Part shown: one piece after another, positions 55,902 to 64,000 of the stretch
Position numbering within the stretch: the first letter of the stretch is position 1
Layout of the letters: every line of letters starts with the position of its first letter
Assembly: GCF_003024385.1 (NCBI RefSeq)
Contig: NZ_PVZN01000013.1
Coordinates: 1 to 64,000 of the forward strand
Direction: 5' to 3'
Length of the DNA: 64,000 nt
Origin: Pseudomonas sp. BBP2017
GTDB taxonomy: Bacteria > Pseudomonadota > Gammaproteobacteria > Pseudomonadales > Pseudomonadaceae
Notes under the pieces: generated by a model
Database searches by the model: none
Seen by the model: only the letters and a program-made list of their open reading frames with translations
Told to the model about the DNA's origin: nothing
Program-made: the position numbers and the translations under genes

Positions 55902-55986
55902 TGGTGCGGACGAAGAGACTCGAACTCTTACAGCTTGCGCCGCTGGAACCTAAATCCAGTGTGTCTACCAATTTCACCACGTCCGC
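55902..55986 (-). tRNA. tRNA-Leu (anticodon TAG)
   Basis: The minus strand folds into a class-II tRNA with acceptor GCGGACG/CGTCCGC, a D arm containing AATTGGTAGA, anticodon arm CTGGA-TTTAGGT-TCCAG, a long variable arm, and T arm GAGTTCGAGTCTC. The encoded CCA end is at 55902-55904. Anticodon TAG reads CUA/CUG. It is the last of three tRNAs. Confidence 0.95.
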
Positions 55987-56039
55987 GTGAAGCTTTTAAA
56001 GCAAAGGCGCCAGATTTTCATCGGGCGCCTTTTGGAATA

Positions 56040-56116
56040 TGGGGTGGACGATGGGGATCGAACCCACGACAACAGGAGTCACAATCCTGTGCTCTACCAA
56101 CTGAGCTACGCCCACC
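56040..56116 (-). tRNA. tRNA-His (anticodon GTG)
   Basis: The minus strand gives acceptor GGTGGGC with the extra 5' G usual for tRNA-His, anticodon arm CAGGA-TTGTGAC-TCCTG and T arm GTGGGTTCGATCCCCAT. CCA is encoded at 56040-56042. It lies between tRNA-Arg and tRNA-Leu in one transcript. Confidence 0.96.
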
Positions 56117-56156
56117 ATATTGCACTTACCGCTTTACTTGTGCCAAAGCTGCCTAT

Positions 56157-56233
56157 TGGCGCACCCGGCAGGACTCGAACCTGCGACCATCCGCTTAGAA
56201 GGCGGATGCTCTATCCAGCTGAGCTACGGGCGC
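56157..56233 (-). tRNA. tRNA-Arg (anticodon TCT)
   Basis: The minus strand gives acceptor GCGCCCG/CGGGTGC, anticodon arm TCCGC-CTTCTAA-GCGGA and T arm GCAGGTTCGAGTCCTGC. CCA is encoded at 56157-56159. It is the first tRNA of the operon, about 125 bp after the promoter. Confidence 0.96.
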
Positions 56234-56358
56234 ATATTTAATCTGCTTTCTGTTACGATTACAAATTAACTTTTAGCCGTACCGAACAAGCTACCAAATC
56301 CGCTCATTCTGCCTGACCTTGCTAACCAGTGCTAGGCTCTGCCCGACAAGTGCGACGA

Positions 56359-56387
56359 ATGTTATAGACGAGCGGTTAGGTCGTCAA
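56359..56387 (-). promoter_or_regulatory. Strong sigma70 promoter of the tRNA operon
   Basis: On the minus strand TTGACG (56382-56387) and TAACAT (56359-56364) are separated by 17 bp, and an A/T-rich stretch lies upstream of the -35 (56388-56415), as in UP elements. It drives tRNA-Arg, tRNA-His and tRNA-Leu. The opposite side of this region must hold the folD promoter. Confidence 0.75.
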
Positions 56388-56518
56388 CTCTTTTTTGAAA
56401 AAAATTCATTTTATTTAAGGGCTTAGGGGAATAGCCGGACCAAGCGCCTTTGCCCTCAGCCCCCTTCATGCGAGAATGCGCGCTCTTTTTATTCCCTCTC
56501 GATGGTTAATCACGCGTC

Positions 56519-57373
56519 ATGACTGCACACCTTATAGACGGCAAGGCGATCGCCGCCAGCCTGCGCCAGCAGATCGCCCAACGTGTTGTGGAGCGTCGCC
56601 AGCAAGGCCTGCGTACTCCAGGCCTGGCGGTGATCCTGGTCGGCACCGACCCGGCTTCTCAGGTCTATGTTTCGCACAAGCGCAAGGACTGCGAAGAGGT
56701 CGGCTTTATCTCCCAGGCATTCGACCTGCCCAGCGAGACCACCCAGCAGGCCCTGACCGACCTGATCGATCGCCTCAATGATGATGCGAACATCGACGGC
56801 ATCCTGCTGCAGCTGCCACTGCCGGCCCACCTGGATGCGTCGTTGCTGCTCGAGCGCATTCGCCCGGACAAGGATGTCGATGGTTTCCATCCTTATAACG
56901 TCGGTCGCCTGGCCCAGCGTATCCCGCTGCTGCGTCCGTGCACGCCGAAAGGCATCATGACCCTGCTGGAAAGCACAGGTCAGGATCTGTACGGCATGAA
57001 CGCCGTGGTTGTCGGCGCTTCGAACATCGTCGGTCGGCCGATGGCCATGGAGCTGCTGCTGGCTGGCTGTACCGTTACCGTCACCCACCGTTTCACCAAG
57101 GACCTGGCAGGTCACGTTGGCCGCGCCGATCTGGTCGTGGTTGCCGCTGGCAAGCCGGGCCTGGTCAAAGGTGAGTGGATCAAGGAAGGCGCGATCGTCA
57201 TCGACGTCGGTATCAACCGTCAGGAAGATGGCAAGCTGGTCGGCGACGTGGTCTATGAGACCGCCCTGCCTCGCGCCGGCTGGATCACGCCAGTGCCAGG
57301 TGGTGTCGGGCCGATGACTCGCGCCTGCTTGCTGGAGAACACCCTGTATGCGGCGGAAGCGCTGCACAAGTAA
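56519..57373 (+). CDS. folD: Bifunctional methylenetetrahydrofolate dehydrogenase/cyclohydrolase
   Basis: FolD interconverts methylene-, methenyl- and 10-formyl-tetrahydrofolate. This 284-residue protein has the catalytic Tyr/Lys in [15 protein letters not shown], the conserved QLPLP segment ([11 protein letters not shown]), the NADP-binding [18 protein letters not shown] and the C-terminal [13 protein letters not shown]. Length is typical. It diverges from the tRNA operon and ends at its own terminator. Confidence 0.96.
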   Translation: MTAHLIDGKAIAASLRQQIAQRVVERRQQGLRTPGLAVILVGTDPASQVYVSHKRKDCEEVGFISQAFDLPSETTQQALTDLIDRLNDDANIDGILLQLPLPAHLDASLLLERIRPDKDVDGFHPYNVGRLAQRIPLLRPCTPKGIMTLLESTGQDLYGMNAVVVGASNIVGRPMAMELLLAGCTVTVTHRFTKDLAGHVGRADLVVVAAGKPGLVKGEWIKEGAIVIDVGINRQEDGKLVGDVVYETALPRAGWITPVPGGVGPMTRACLLENTLYAAEALHK

Positions 57374-57377
57374 GCAC

Positions 57378-57404
57378 CACTGGATTTAGACTCCAGCGGC
57401 GCAA
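57378..57404 (+). repeat. tRNA-Leu anticodon/variable-arm fragment downstream of folD
   Basis: This 27-base stretch reads CACTGGATTTAG, two differing bases, then TCCAGCGGCGCAA, and matches the sense strand of the nearby tRNA-Leu (complement 55925-55962 region) at 25 of 27 positions. The anticodon loop reads TTTAGAC instead of TTTAGGT. No acceptor, D or T arm is present, so it is not a tRNA gene. Confidence 0.7.
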
Positions 57405-57410
57405 TCAAAA

Positions 57411-57436
57411 AAACGGCACCTGTGAAGGTGCCGTTT
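57411..57436 (+). terminator. Terminator of folD
   Basis: A 10-bp stem (57411-57420 with 57427-57436) ends in TTTTTTT on the plus strand and is preceded by AAAAAAA, so it could also work in the opposite direction. Confidence 0.88.
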
Positions 57437-57458
57437 TTTTGTGCCTGGTTCAAGGTCG

Positions 57459-57478
57459 ATCGCGGGGCAAGCCCCGCG
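57459..57478. repeat. Half REP-like hairpin
   Basis: CGCGGGG and CCCCGCG arms (57461-57467 and 57472-57478) form a perfect stem. The 14-base core ATCGCGGGGCAAGC is identical to that of the REP pair after phnX. It lies between the folD terminator and the stop of the binding-protein gene. Confidence 0.7.
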
Positions 57479-57484
57479 GTGCTT

Positions 57485-59224
57485 TCAGTTGCGCGCCGCC
57501 TCCCAGGACTTGAGCAACTCGCTGTAGCTGACGGTCTCGCCCTTGGGCTTCTCGTTAGCCAGCTTCGGCTTCGGTGCCCCCGGCTGGTCGTACCAGTACT
57601 GGGCATCACGCTCCGGATTGAGTTTGGGTGCACAGGTCGCCTGGGCCTTGGAGCGCTCCAACCGCTCCAGAATCCTGTCCTGGTCACGGGCCAAGCCATC
57701 CAGCGCCTCTTGCGGGGTCTTTTCACCGCTGGCCGCTTCGGCAATATGACTCCACCACAACTGCGCCAGACGCGGGTAGTCCGGTACGTTGGTGCCGGTC
57801 GGGGTCCATTGCACCCGCGCCGGGCTGCGGTAGAACTCCACCAGGCCACCCAGTTTGGGCGCAAGATCGGTCATGGCCTGGGAGTTGATGTCCGACTCGC
57901 GAATCGGGGTCAAGCCAACGATGGTTTTCTTCAGCGAAACAGTCTTGGAGGTGACGAACTGGGCATACAGCCAGGCCGCCAGACGCTGTTTCTCCGGGGT
58001 CGATTTGAGGAAGGTCCAGGACCCGGCATCCTGATACCCCAGCTTCATGCCCTCCTCCCAATACGGGCCTTTAGGTGAAGGAGCCATACGCCATTTCGGC
58101 GTGCCATCGGCATTCATCACCGGCAGGCCCGGCTTGGTCATGTCGGCGGTAAAGGCGGTGTACCAGAAGATCTGCTGAGCAATGTTGCCCTGGGACGGCA
58201 CCGGGCCAGACTCGGAGAAGGTCATGCCTTGCGCTTCCGGCGGTGCGTAGGCGCGCATCCAGTCGACGTATTTCTGCGTCGCATAGACCGCCGCCGGGCC
58301 GTTGGTGTCACCACCACGGGTGACGCTGGAGCCGACCGGATGACAGTCCTCGACGCGTATACCCCACTCATCCACCGGCAAGCCATTGGGCAACCCCTTG
58401 TCGCCGCCGCCGGCCATGGAGAACCAGGCATCGGTGAAGCGCCAGCCCAGCGAGGGGTCTTTCTTGCCATAGTCCATGTGCCCAAAGACGCGCTTGCCGT
58501 CGATTTCCTTGACGTCTTCGCTGAAGAATTTGGCGATGTCTTCGTAGGCTGACCAGTTAACCGGTACTCCAAGCTCGTAACCGTACTTTTCCTTGAATCT
58601 GGCTTTCAGGTCCGGCCTGTCGAACCAGTCGGCGCGGAACCAGTAGAGGTTGGCAAACTGCTGGTCAGGCAATTGATACACTTTGCCGTCGGGCGCGGTG
58701 GTAAAGGAAATGCCGATAAAGTCCTTCAGATCCAGTGTCGGCGAGGTGTAGTCCTTGCCCTCATTGGCCATCAGATCAGTGATGGACTCGGTCTTGCCAT
58801 AGCGAAAGTGCGTACCGATCAGGTCCGAGTCGTTGACCCAGCCGTCATAGATGTTCTTGTCCGACTGCATCTGGGTCTGCAGCTTCTCCACCACGTCACC
58901 TTCCTGCAGCAGATCGTGGGTCAGCTTGATCCCGGTGATTTCGCTGAAGGCCTTGGCCAGCACCTTGGACTCGTATTCGTGGGTGGCAATAGTTTCCGAC
59001 ACCACGTTGATCTTCATCCCACGGAACGGTTCCGAGACTTTGATGAACCACTTCAATTCCTCAAGCTGTTGCTCCGGCGTCAGGGTCGACGGCTTGAATT
59101 CGCTGCCGATCCATTTCTTCGCCGCGTCTTCATAGGCATCGGCCCAGGCGCTGGCGTGAACACTGCCAAGCACGAGCAAGGCGGCCAGGGTCAAATGTCG
59201 CCGGTTCTTGTTGTTGTCGAACAT
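57485..59224 (-). CDS. ABC transporter solute-binding protein (rhizobial GlpV-like)
   Basis: This 579-residue periplasmic protein has a signal peptide (residues 1-29, ending ASAWA) and a family-1 sugar-type binding fold. GMKINVVSETIATHEYESKVLAKAFSEITGIKL and GYQDAGSWTFLKSTPEKQRLAAWLY are typical of the GlpV-like group that binds glycerol in rhizobia (from memory). It is longer than most sugar-binding proteins (about 430 residues). GGGAGATCACG precedes ATG 59224. It is the last gene of the operon at 63421-57485. The substrate here is not established. Confidence 0.85.
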   Translation of the reverse strand: MFDNNKNRRHLTLAALLVLGSVHASAWADAYEDAAKKWIGSEFKPSTLTPEQQLEELKWFIKVSEPFRGMKINVVSETIATHEYESKVLAKAFSEITGIKLTHDLLQEGDVVEKLQTQMQSDKNIYDGWVNDSDLIGTHFRYGKTESITDLMANEGKDYTSPTLDLKDFIGISFTTAPDGKVYQLPDQQFANLYWFRADWFDRPDLKARFKEKYGYELGVPVNWSAYEDIAKFFSEDVKEIDGKRVFGHMDYGKKDPSLGWRFTDAWFSMAGGGDKGLPNGLPVDEWGIRVEDCHPVGSSVTRGGDTNGPAAVYATQKYVDWMRAYAPPEAQGMTFSESGPVPSQGNIAQQIFWYTAFTADMTKPGLPVMNADGTPKWRMAPSPKGPYWEEGMKLGYQDAGSWTFLKSTPEKQRLAAWLYAQFVTSKTVSLKKTIVGLTPIRESDINSQAMTDLAPKLGGLVEFYRSPARVQWTPTGTNVPDYPRLAQLWWSHIAEAASGEKTPQEALDGLARDQDRILERLERSKAQATCAPKLNPERDAQYWYDQPGAPKPKLANEKPKGETVSYSELLKSWEAARN

Positions 59225-59274
59225 CGTGATCTCCCGATTGAGTATTCCCATGGAGCCTGACCGAATCTGTTCGG

Positions 59275-59547
59275 CTAACCCCAGCGCATCACCACCAACA
59301 GCCACACCACCGACAGCAGTGAGGCCACCCAGAGACTCCAGTCACTGACCCCGATGATCAGCAGGTGCAGGTAAGCGCTGACCAACAGACCGATGAACAG
59401 CCGATCGCCGCGGGTTGTGGCAATCGGCAAAAAACCGCGACGCTCGACACACGGCCGGTGCAGTTCAATTATCGTCATGCCCACCAGCAGCAGGCCAATC
59501 GCGGTGAAGAACACCGCGGTCGGCAGGGTCCAGGCCATCCAGTCCAT
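59275..59547 (-). CDS. DUF2160 small integral membrane protein (GlpU-like)
   Basis: This 90-residue protein has two or three hydrophobic segments (LPTAVFFTAIGLLLVGMTI, GLLVSAYLHLLIIGVSD, WVASLLSVVWLLVV) and ELHRPCVERRGFLPIATTRGDRLFIG. I recognise it as DUF2160, found only inside this type of ABC operon. In Rhizobium it is called GlpU. Its role is unknown; it could stabilise the permease. GAGGAGG precedes ATG 59547. Eleven bases separate it from the permease gene. Confidence 0.82.
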   Translation of the reverse strand: MDWMAWTLPTAVFFTAIGLLLVGMTIIELHRPCVERRGFLPIATTRGDRLFIGLLVSAYLHLLIIGVSDWSLWVASLLSVVWLLVVMRWG

Positions 59548-59558
59548 CACGCGCCTCC

Positions 59559-60359
<801 letters not shown>

Positions 60360-60369
60360 GGCCGCCCTC

Positions 60370-61233
60370 CTAGTCTTTGTCGGCATGGGTCATGGCGGTA
60401 TAGAACAGCCAGGACACCAGCAGGATGATAAGGAAATACACCAGCGAAAACGCCGCGGCCGGTCCCAGGTCGAACTGCCCTACCGCCATCTGGGTCAGGG
60501 TCTGACTGAGGAAGGTGGTGGCATTGCCCGGTCCGCCTCCTGTCAGCACAAAGGGCTCGGTGTAGATCATGAAACTGTCCATGAAGCGCAGCATCACTGC
60601 GATCAGCAGTACGTTCTTCATTTTCGGCAACTGGATGTGCCGGAACACCGCCCAGGCCGACGCGCGATCGATACGCGCGGCCTGGTAATAGACATCCGGG
60701 ATCGCCCTCAGCCCCGAGTAACACAGCAGCGCCACCAGCGAGGTCCAGTGCCAGACATCCATCACCAGCACCGTGACCCAGGCATCCATGGTGTTGGCCG
60801 CATAGTTGTAATTGATGCCCAACTGGTTCAACGACGCCCCGAGCAGGCCGATGTCGGCACGACCAAAAATTTGCCAGATGGTGCCGACCACATTCCACGG
60901 AATCAGCAGCGGGATGGCCATGACAATCAGGCACAGTGACGACCAGCGCCCCTTGGTCGGCATGGTCAGGGCAATGGCTATCCCTAACGGAATCTCGATC
61001 AACAGCACGCAGCCCGAATAAACAAACTGACGCAGCAAGGAATCGTGCAGACGAGGATCCTGTAACACCTGGCGATACCAATCTGCCCCGACGAAGTAGC
61101 GGCTGGACTGGTCGAAAATGTCCTGCACCGAGTAATTGACCACAGTCATCATCGGTATCACGGCGCTGAAGGCCACCAGCAAGAACACCGGCAGCACCAG
61201 CCACCAGGCCTTGTTGTTGGGCACCTTGTTCAT
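60370..61233 (-). CDS. ABC transporter permease (GlpP-like, MalF family)
   Basis: This 287-residue permease has an N-terminal helix, a periplasmic loop and the EAA loop AIPDVYYQAARIDRASAWAVFRHIQLPKM. GGAGACCGC precedes ATG 61233, which overlaps the ATPase stop (ATGA). It forms the channel with the other permease. Confidence 0.9.
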   Translation of the reverse strand: MNKVPNNKAWWLVLPVFLLVAFSAVIPMMTVVNYSVQDIFDQSSRYFVGADWYRQVLQDPRLHDSLLRQFVYSGCVLLIEIPLGIAIALTMPTKGRWSSLCLIVMAIPLLIPWNVVGTIWQIFGRADIGLLGASLNQLGINYNYAANTMDAWVTVLVMDVWHWTSLVALLCYSGLRAIPDVYYQAARIDRASAWAVFRHIQLPKMKNVLLIAVMLRFMDSFMIYTEPFVLTGGGPGNATTFLSQTLTQMAVGQFDLGPAAAFSLVYFLIILLVSWLFYTAMTHADKD

Positions 61234-62327
61234 GGTGCGGTCTCCAGCAGCACATCGTCGACATACAGCATCAACCACTGTGCCGGAAAACTGATCCAGG
61301 CCTGCCCCTGCGGCACCACACGGTCTTCCCCAAGGCGCACCTTGAGGGCCACACCGTCCAGCTCCAGGGTCAGGATCCGATAGGTACCCAGGTCTTCAAC
61401 ATCCACCACCCGAGCGGTAAATGCGTCATCAAATGGCGCCTCGCGCACCTGCACGAATTCCGGGCGGATCCCTACCTGCAAACGCGCAACCGGCGTGCTG
61501 GCCAGACGTGCCTGCAATGTTTCCGGCAGCGGTAGATGGACACCGGCAAAGCCGACACCTCCTGGCTGCGGCTGCACATCAATCAGGTTCATCCCCGGAC
61601 TGCCGATGAAATAGCCGACAAAGGTGTGTCGCGGCCGCTCGAACAGTTCCCGCGGCGTTCCGAACTGGACGATCTGCCCGCCATACATCACCGCGATCTT
61701 GTCGGCGAAGGTCGAGGCCTCGAGCTGATCGTGCGTGACGTAGATCATGGTGATGTTGAACTGCTCGTGAATCTGCTTGAGCTTGCGCCGCAGCTTCCAT
61801 TTCAGGTGCGGGTCGATCACCGTCAGCGGCTCGTCGAAGAGGATCGCCGAAACGTCATCGCGCACCAGGCCGCGGCCCATGGAAACTTTCTGCTTTTCAT
61901 CGGCACTGAGGTTGCGGGCCTTTTTTTTCAGCGCCGGACCGAGCTCAAGCACCTCGGCGATCTCTTCCACCTTGCTATGCACACGGGCCTCGTCCATGCC
62001 CTGGTTGCGCAGGGGAAAGGCCAGGTTGTCGAACACTGTCATGGTGTCGTACACCACCGGAAACTGAAAAACCTGGGCGATATTGCGGGCCTGCGGCGAC
62101 AGTTCATTGACTACCTTGCCATCGAATAGCACCTGGCCTTGGGAGGGGCTAAGCAGTCCGGAGATAATATTGAGCAAGGTCGACTTGCCACAGCCCGAAG
62201 GCCCGAGCAAGGCATAGGCGCCGCCCTGGGCCCAGACATGCTCCAGCTCACGCAAGGCATAGTCATCGCCACGGGCGGGGGTGCTGCTGTAGCTGTGGGC
62301 CAACTGCTGCAGGCGAATTTCGGCCAT
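61230..62327 (-). CDS. ABC transporter ATPase 2 (GlpT-like) with degenerate signature
   Basis: This 365-residue ATPase has Walker A GPSGCGKST (residues 42-50), Q-loop VFQFP, Walker B AILFDEP (161-167) and the H-loop His199 in VTHDQLEAS. The signature is LSADEKQ (140-146) in place of LSGGQ. Residues 240-365 form the MalK-type regulatory OB domain. It starts one base after the stop of ATPase 1 begins (TGATG). Its Walker A, Walker B and H-loop should form the consensus ATP site together with the LSGGQ of ATPase 1. Confidence 0.93.
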   Translation of the reverse strand: MAEIRLQQLAHSYSSTPARGDDYALRELEHVWAQGGAYALLGPSGCGKSTLLNIISGLLSPSQGQVLFDGKVVNELSPQARNIAQVFQFPVVYDTMTVFDNLAFPLRNQGMDEARVHSKVEEIAEVLELGPALKKKARNLSADEKQKVSMGRGLVRDDVSAILFDEPLTVIDPHLKWKLRRKLKQIHEQFNITMIYVTHDQLEASTFADKIAVMYGGQIVQFGTPRELFERPRHTFVGYFIGSPGMNLIDVQPQPGGVGFAGVHLPLPETLQARLASTPVARLQVGIRPEFVQVREAPFDDAFTARVVDVEDLGTYRILTLELDGVALKVRLGEDRVVPQGQAWISFPAQWLMLYVDDVLLETAP

Positions 62328-63421
62328 CAGGCGACCCTCGCTTCACGCGCGCCCGGCGCCTGGACCAACACACCCGCACTGTCGAAGACGAACAGCTTGT
62401 GGGTCGGGATAAACACCCGAATCGGCGCATCGACGTGGTACTCGTGCACTCCGGACAGGTGCAGGATGATGCGAAAGTGCTCGTTACGCACATGCAGGAA
62501 GGTTTCCGAACCACTGATCTCCGCCAGTTCCACCAGCACCGCCAACTCAAGGTCATCGTCATTCGACGGCACCAGGCTGATATGGCTGGGACGCACACCA
62601 AAGCGGTATTCACCGTCACCGATGCGGCGCAGATCGGCATTCATGGCGAAGTGCACAGCCCCGGCGAAACTCACTTCATTGCCGCTGATGCGCCCGGCAA
62701 TCAGGTTGATCGGCGGTTCGGAAAACAACTCAGCAGCCAGCACCGTGCGCGGCTGGTGATAGACCTGAGCGGTCGCACCACTCTGCACGATGCAACCCTC
62801 ATGGACAATGGTGGTGGTGCCACCCAGGGCCAATGCCTCGTTCGGCTCGGTGGTGGCATACACGGCAATGCAGTGCCGGGAAGCGAACAATTCGCGCATT
62901 TCCTGGCGCAGTTCTTCGCGCAGTTTGTAGTCCAGGTTGACCAGCGGCTCGTCGAACAGGATCAGTTCCGCATCCTTGACCAGCGCGCGGGCCATGGCGG
63001 TGCGCTGCTGCTGACCACCGGACAGTTCCAGCGGCAGGCGCTGCAAGAAGGGCTCGATGCGCAGCATCTGCGCAGTCTGATGCACTTTGTGGTGAATCTC
63101 CTGCTCACCCATACGCGCCTGACGAAGCGGTGAAGCGATGTTTTCGAAGACGCTGAGGGTCGGGTAATTAATGAACTGCTGATAGACCATCGACACATTG
63201 CGCTGGCGCACCGGCCGGCCCGTGACATCTACACCATTCATCAGCACCCGCCCCTGGTCAGGACGGTCCAGTCCGGCCATCAGGCGCATCAGGCTGGTCT
63301 TGCCGGACAAGGTGCGCCCGAGCAGGACATTGAACGAACCCGGCTCGAAACTGAGGCTGGCATCGACAATCCAGCGCTGACTGTCGACGGTGCGACTGAC
63401 GTGCTCCAGTGTAAGCGACAT
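62327..63421 (-). CDS. ABC transporter ATPase 1 (GlpS-like) with degenerate H-loop
   Basis: This 364-residue ATPase has Walker A GRTLSGKT (residues 35-42), Q-loop VYQQF, an intact signature LSGGQ (133-137) and Walker B LILFDEP (153-159). The H-loop reads YATTEPNEAL, with Thr191 where His is expected. A C-terminal OB domain follows. It is the first gene of the six-gene ABC operon, downstream of a sigma54 promoter; the ribosome-binding site before ATG 63421 is weak (AGGG). Compared with ATPase 2, this subunit supplies the good signature and the poor catalytic loop. Confidence 0.92.
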   Translation of the reverse strand: MSLTLEHVSRTVDSQRWIVDASLSFEPGSFNVLLGRTLSGKTSLMRLMAGLDRPDQGRVLMNGVDVTGRPVRQRNVSMVYQQFINYPTLSVFENIASPLRQARMGEQEIHHKVHQTAQMLRIEPFLQRLPLELSGGQQQRTAMARALVKDAELILFDEPLVNLDYKLREELRQEMRELFASRHCIAVYATTEPNEALALGGTTTIVHEGCIVQSGATAQVYHQPRTVLAAELFSEPPINLIAGRISGNEVSFAGAVHFAMNADLRRIGDGEYRFGVRPSHISLVPSNDDDLELAVLVELAEISGSETFLHVRNEHFRIILHLSGVHEYHVDAPIRVFIPTHKLFVFDSAGVLVQAPGAREARVA

Positions 63422-63464
63422 GGGGCGGCCCTGATTGTTGTTATCGGAGAGGCCTTCGCTGTAG

Positions 63465-63480
63465 AGCCAGTTTCGTGCCA
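63465..63480 (-). promoter_or_regulatory. Sigma54 (-24/-12) promoter of the ABC operon
   Basis: On the minus strand TGGCACG-AAAC-TGGCT matches the sigma54 consensus TGGCACG-N4-TTGCW with a single mismatch at -12. The predicted start point lies about 30 bp before the ATPase 1 start. Confidence 0.82.
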
Positions 63481-63554
63481 GTGCTGACAGCCATCGATAA
63501 GTCGTTGTCGCGACGCAACTTTTTCTTCCTCCACAACAACTGTCAATTCGCTCC

Positions 63555-63624
63555 TGAACAGAAATGAACAGTAACTGCTGAACACCTGAACAGCCCTGAC
63601 ATTGACAATGAACAGGACTGAACA
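63555..63624. promoter_or_regulatory. Array of six TGAACA repeats, probable activator binding region
   Basis: TGAACA occurs six times at 63555, 63565, 63579, 63587, 63609 and 63619 in 70 bp, all in the same orientation. The array starts about 75 bp upstream of the sigma54 promoter and lies just before the activator gene. This is the place and form of an upstream activating sequence for an enhancer-binding protein. Confidence 0.7.
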
Positions 63625-63669
63625 ACACTGGATCACACAAAAACTACAACGCTGGCAGAGGAAACGCCC

Positions 63670-64000
63670 ATGGCCGTCTCCATTGCATCCCATGACCAAT
63701 TGATCCAGGCCTCCTGGGCACGCTGCCGTGACTACGGCCTGGAGCACCAGTCAGCCCCCGACTTCGGCGAGCTGCCCGCTGCCTGCCTCAGCGAACTGCT
63801 CGAACGCCAGCACGACCTGCTGCGCACCACCGGCGACGAGGTGATCCCGCAGTTCAATCATCTGCTGGGCAATTCCAGCTACCTGATCATGCTCAGCGAT
63901 AATCAGGGCCAGCTCCTGGAAACCTGGGGCACCCGGCGTTTTATCGACCCGCGCCAGCAACACGGTTTTATCGCCGGCGCCCGCTGGCTTGAACAGGGAG
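63670..64000 (+). CDS. Sigma54-dependent activator, AcoR type, N-terminal part (gene cut by the window end)
   Basis: The first 110 residues are visible. They begin MAVSIASHDQLIQASWARC and continue with QFNHLLGNSSYLIMLSDNQGQLLETWG and a GARW segment, the GAF-like sensor domain of AcoR-type enhancer-binding proteins. The AAA+ and Fis-type HTH domains must lie beyond position 64000. It diverges from the ABC operon, which has a sigma54 promoter and a repeat array between the two, so it very likely activates that operon. Confidence 0.82.
   Translation, partial: MAVSIASHDQLIQASWARCRDYGLEHQSAPDFGELPAACLSELLERQHDLLRTTGDEVIPQFNHLLGNSSYLIMLSDNQGQLLETWGTRRFIDPRQQHGFIAGARWLEQG

Noticed and set aside
57378-57404. 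Fourth tRNA gene after folD
   Set aside because: Only the anticodon arm and part of the variable arm are present; there is no acceptor, D or T arm.

Overview
This is chromosomal DNA of a fluorescent Pseudomonas, most likely of the P. putida group. The evidence is the gene order tig-clpP-clpX-lon-hupB-ppiD, the ldc-dnaQ-rnhA-methyltransferase-gloB-mltD-npp block, the phnW/phnX plus LysR unit, the fused mrpAB antiporter operon, the high GC content and the GCGGGGCAAGC-type REP elements. Species assignment is inference; comparisons with P. putida KT2440 and P. aeruginosa PAO1 are from memory.

Layout. Positions 1-381 carry two tandem strong sigma70 promoters reading leftward off the window; they look like the promoters of an rRNA operon whose 16S gene lies outside. 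Positions 382-8368 hold two EamA exporters, a lipoprotein, an aminopeptidase P, a decayed-gene scar, SoxR with a monooxygenase target and a textbook SoxR box, a GlxA regulator with a cysteine hydrolase, and an XRE-cupin regulator. Near-identical palindromes link that regulator to both EamA genes. Positions 8517-14577 are a six-gene Mrp cation/proton antiporter operon. Positions 14581-16610 hold small conserved proteins of unknown function and a zinc-free DksA paralogue. Positions 16918-21459 encode one 1513-residue toxin-like protein.

Positions 21475-27042 are a five-gene acyl-CoA operon (acyl-CoA synthetase, SDR dehydrogenase, thiolase, acyl-CoA dehydrogenase, enoyl-CoA hydratase) preceded by an AraC regulator; it fits short/branched acyl-CoA (isoleucine-type) degradation. 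Positions 28285-31225 are the 2-aminoethylphosphonate degradation unit. Positions 31296-39006 run through an FMN reductase, a lysine/arginine-type decarboxylase, DnaQ, RNase HI, a methyltransferase, glyoxalase II and MltD. Positions 39131-46524 are an Npp/Yej-type peptide ABC importer with two solute-binding proteins. Positions 46575-55044 are the proteostasis cluster ppiD, hupB, lon, clpX, clpP, tig. After a DUF6388-like gene come three tRNA genes (Leu, His, Arg) in one leftward transcript, then folD.

Positions 57485-63421 are an ABC importer operon of the rhizobial glycerol type (two ATPases, two permeases, a DUF2160 membrane protein and a binding protein). It has a sigma54 promoter, six TGAACA repeats upstream, and a divergent AcoR-type activator cut by the window end. 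I found no CRISPR array, no intact prophage and no insertion sequence. The most interesting signals are the XRE-cupin operator set, the TGAACA array with the sigma54 promoter, the asymmetric ATP sites of the two ATPases, the orphan toxin-like giant protein and a 27-bp tRNA-Leu fragment downstream of folD.
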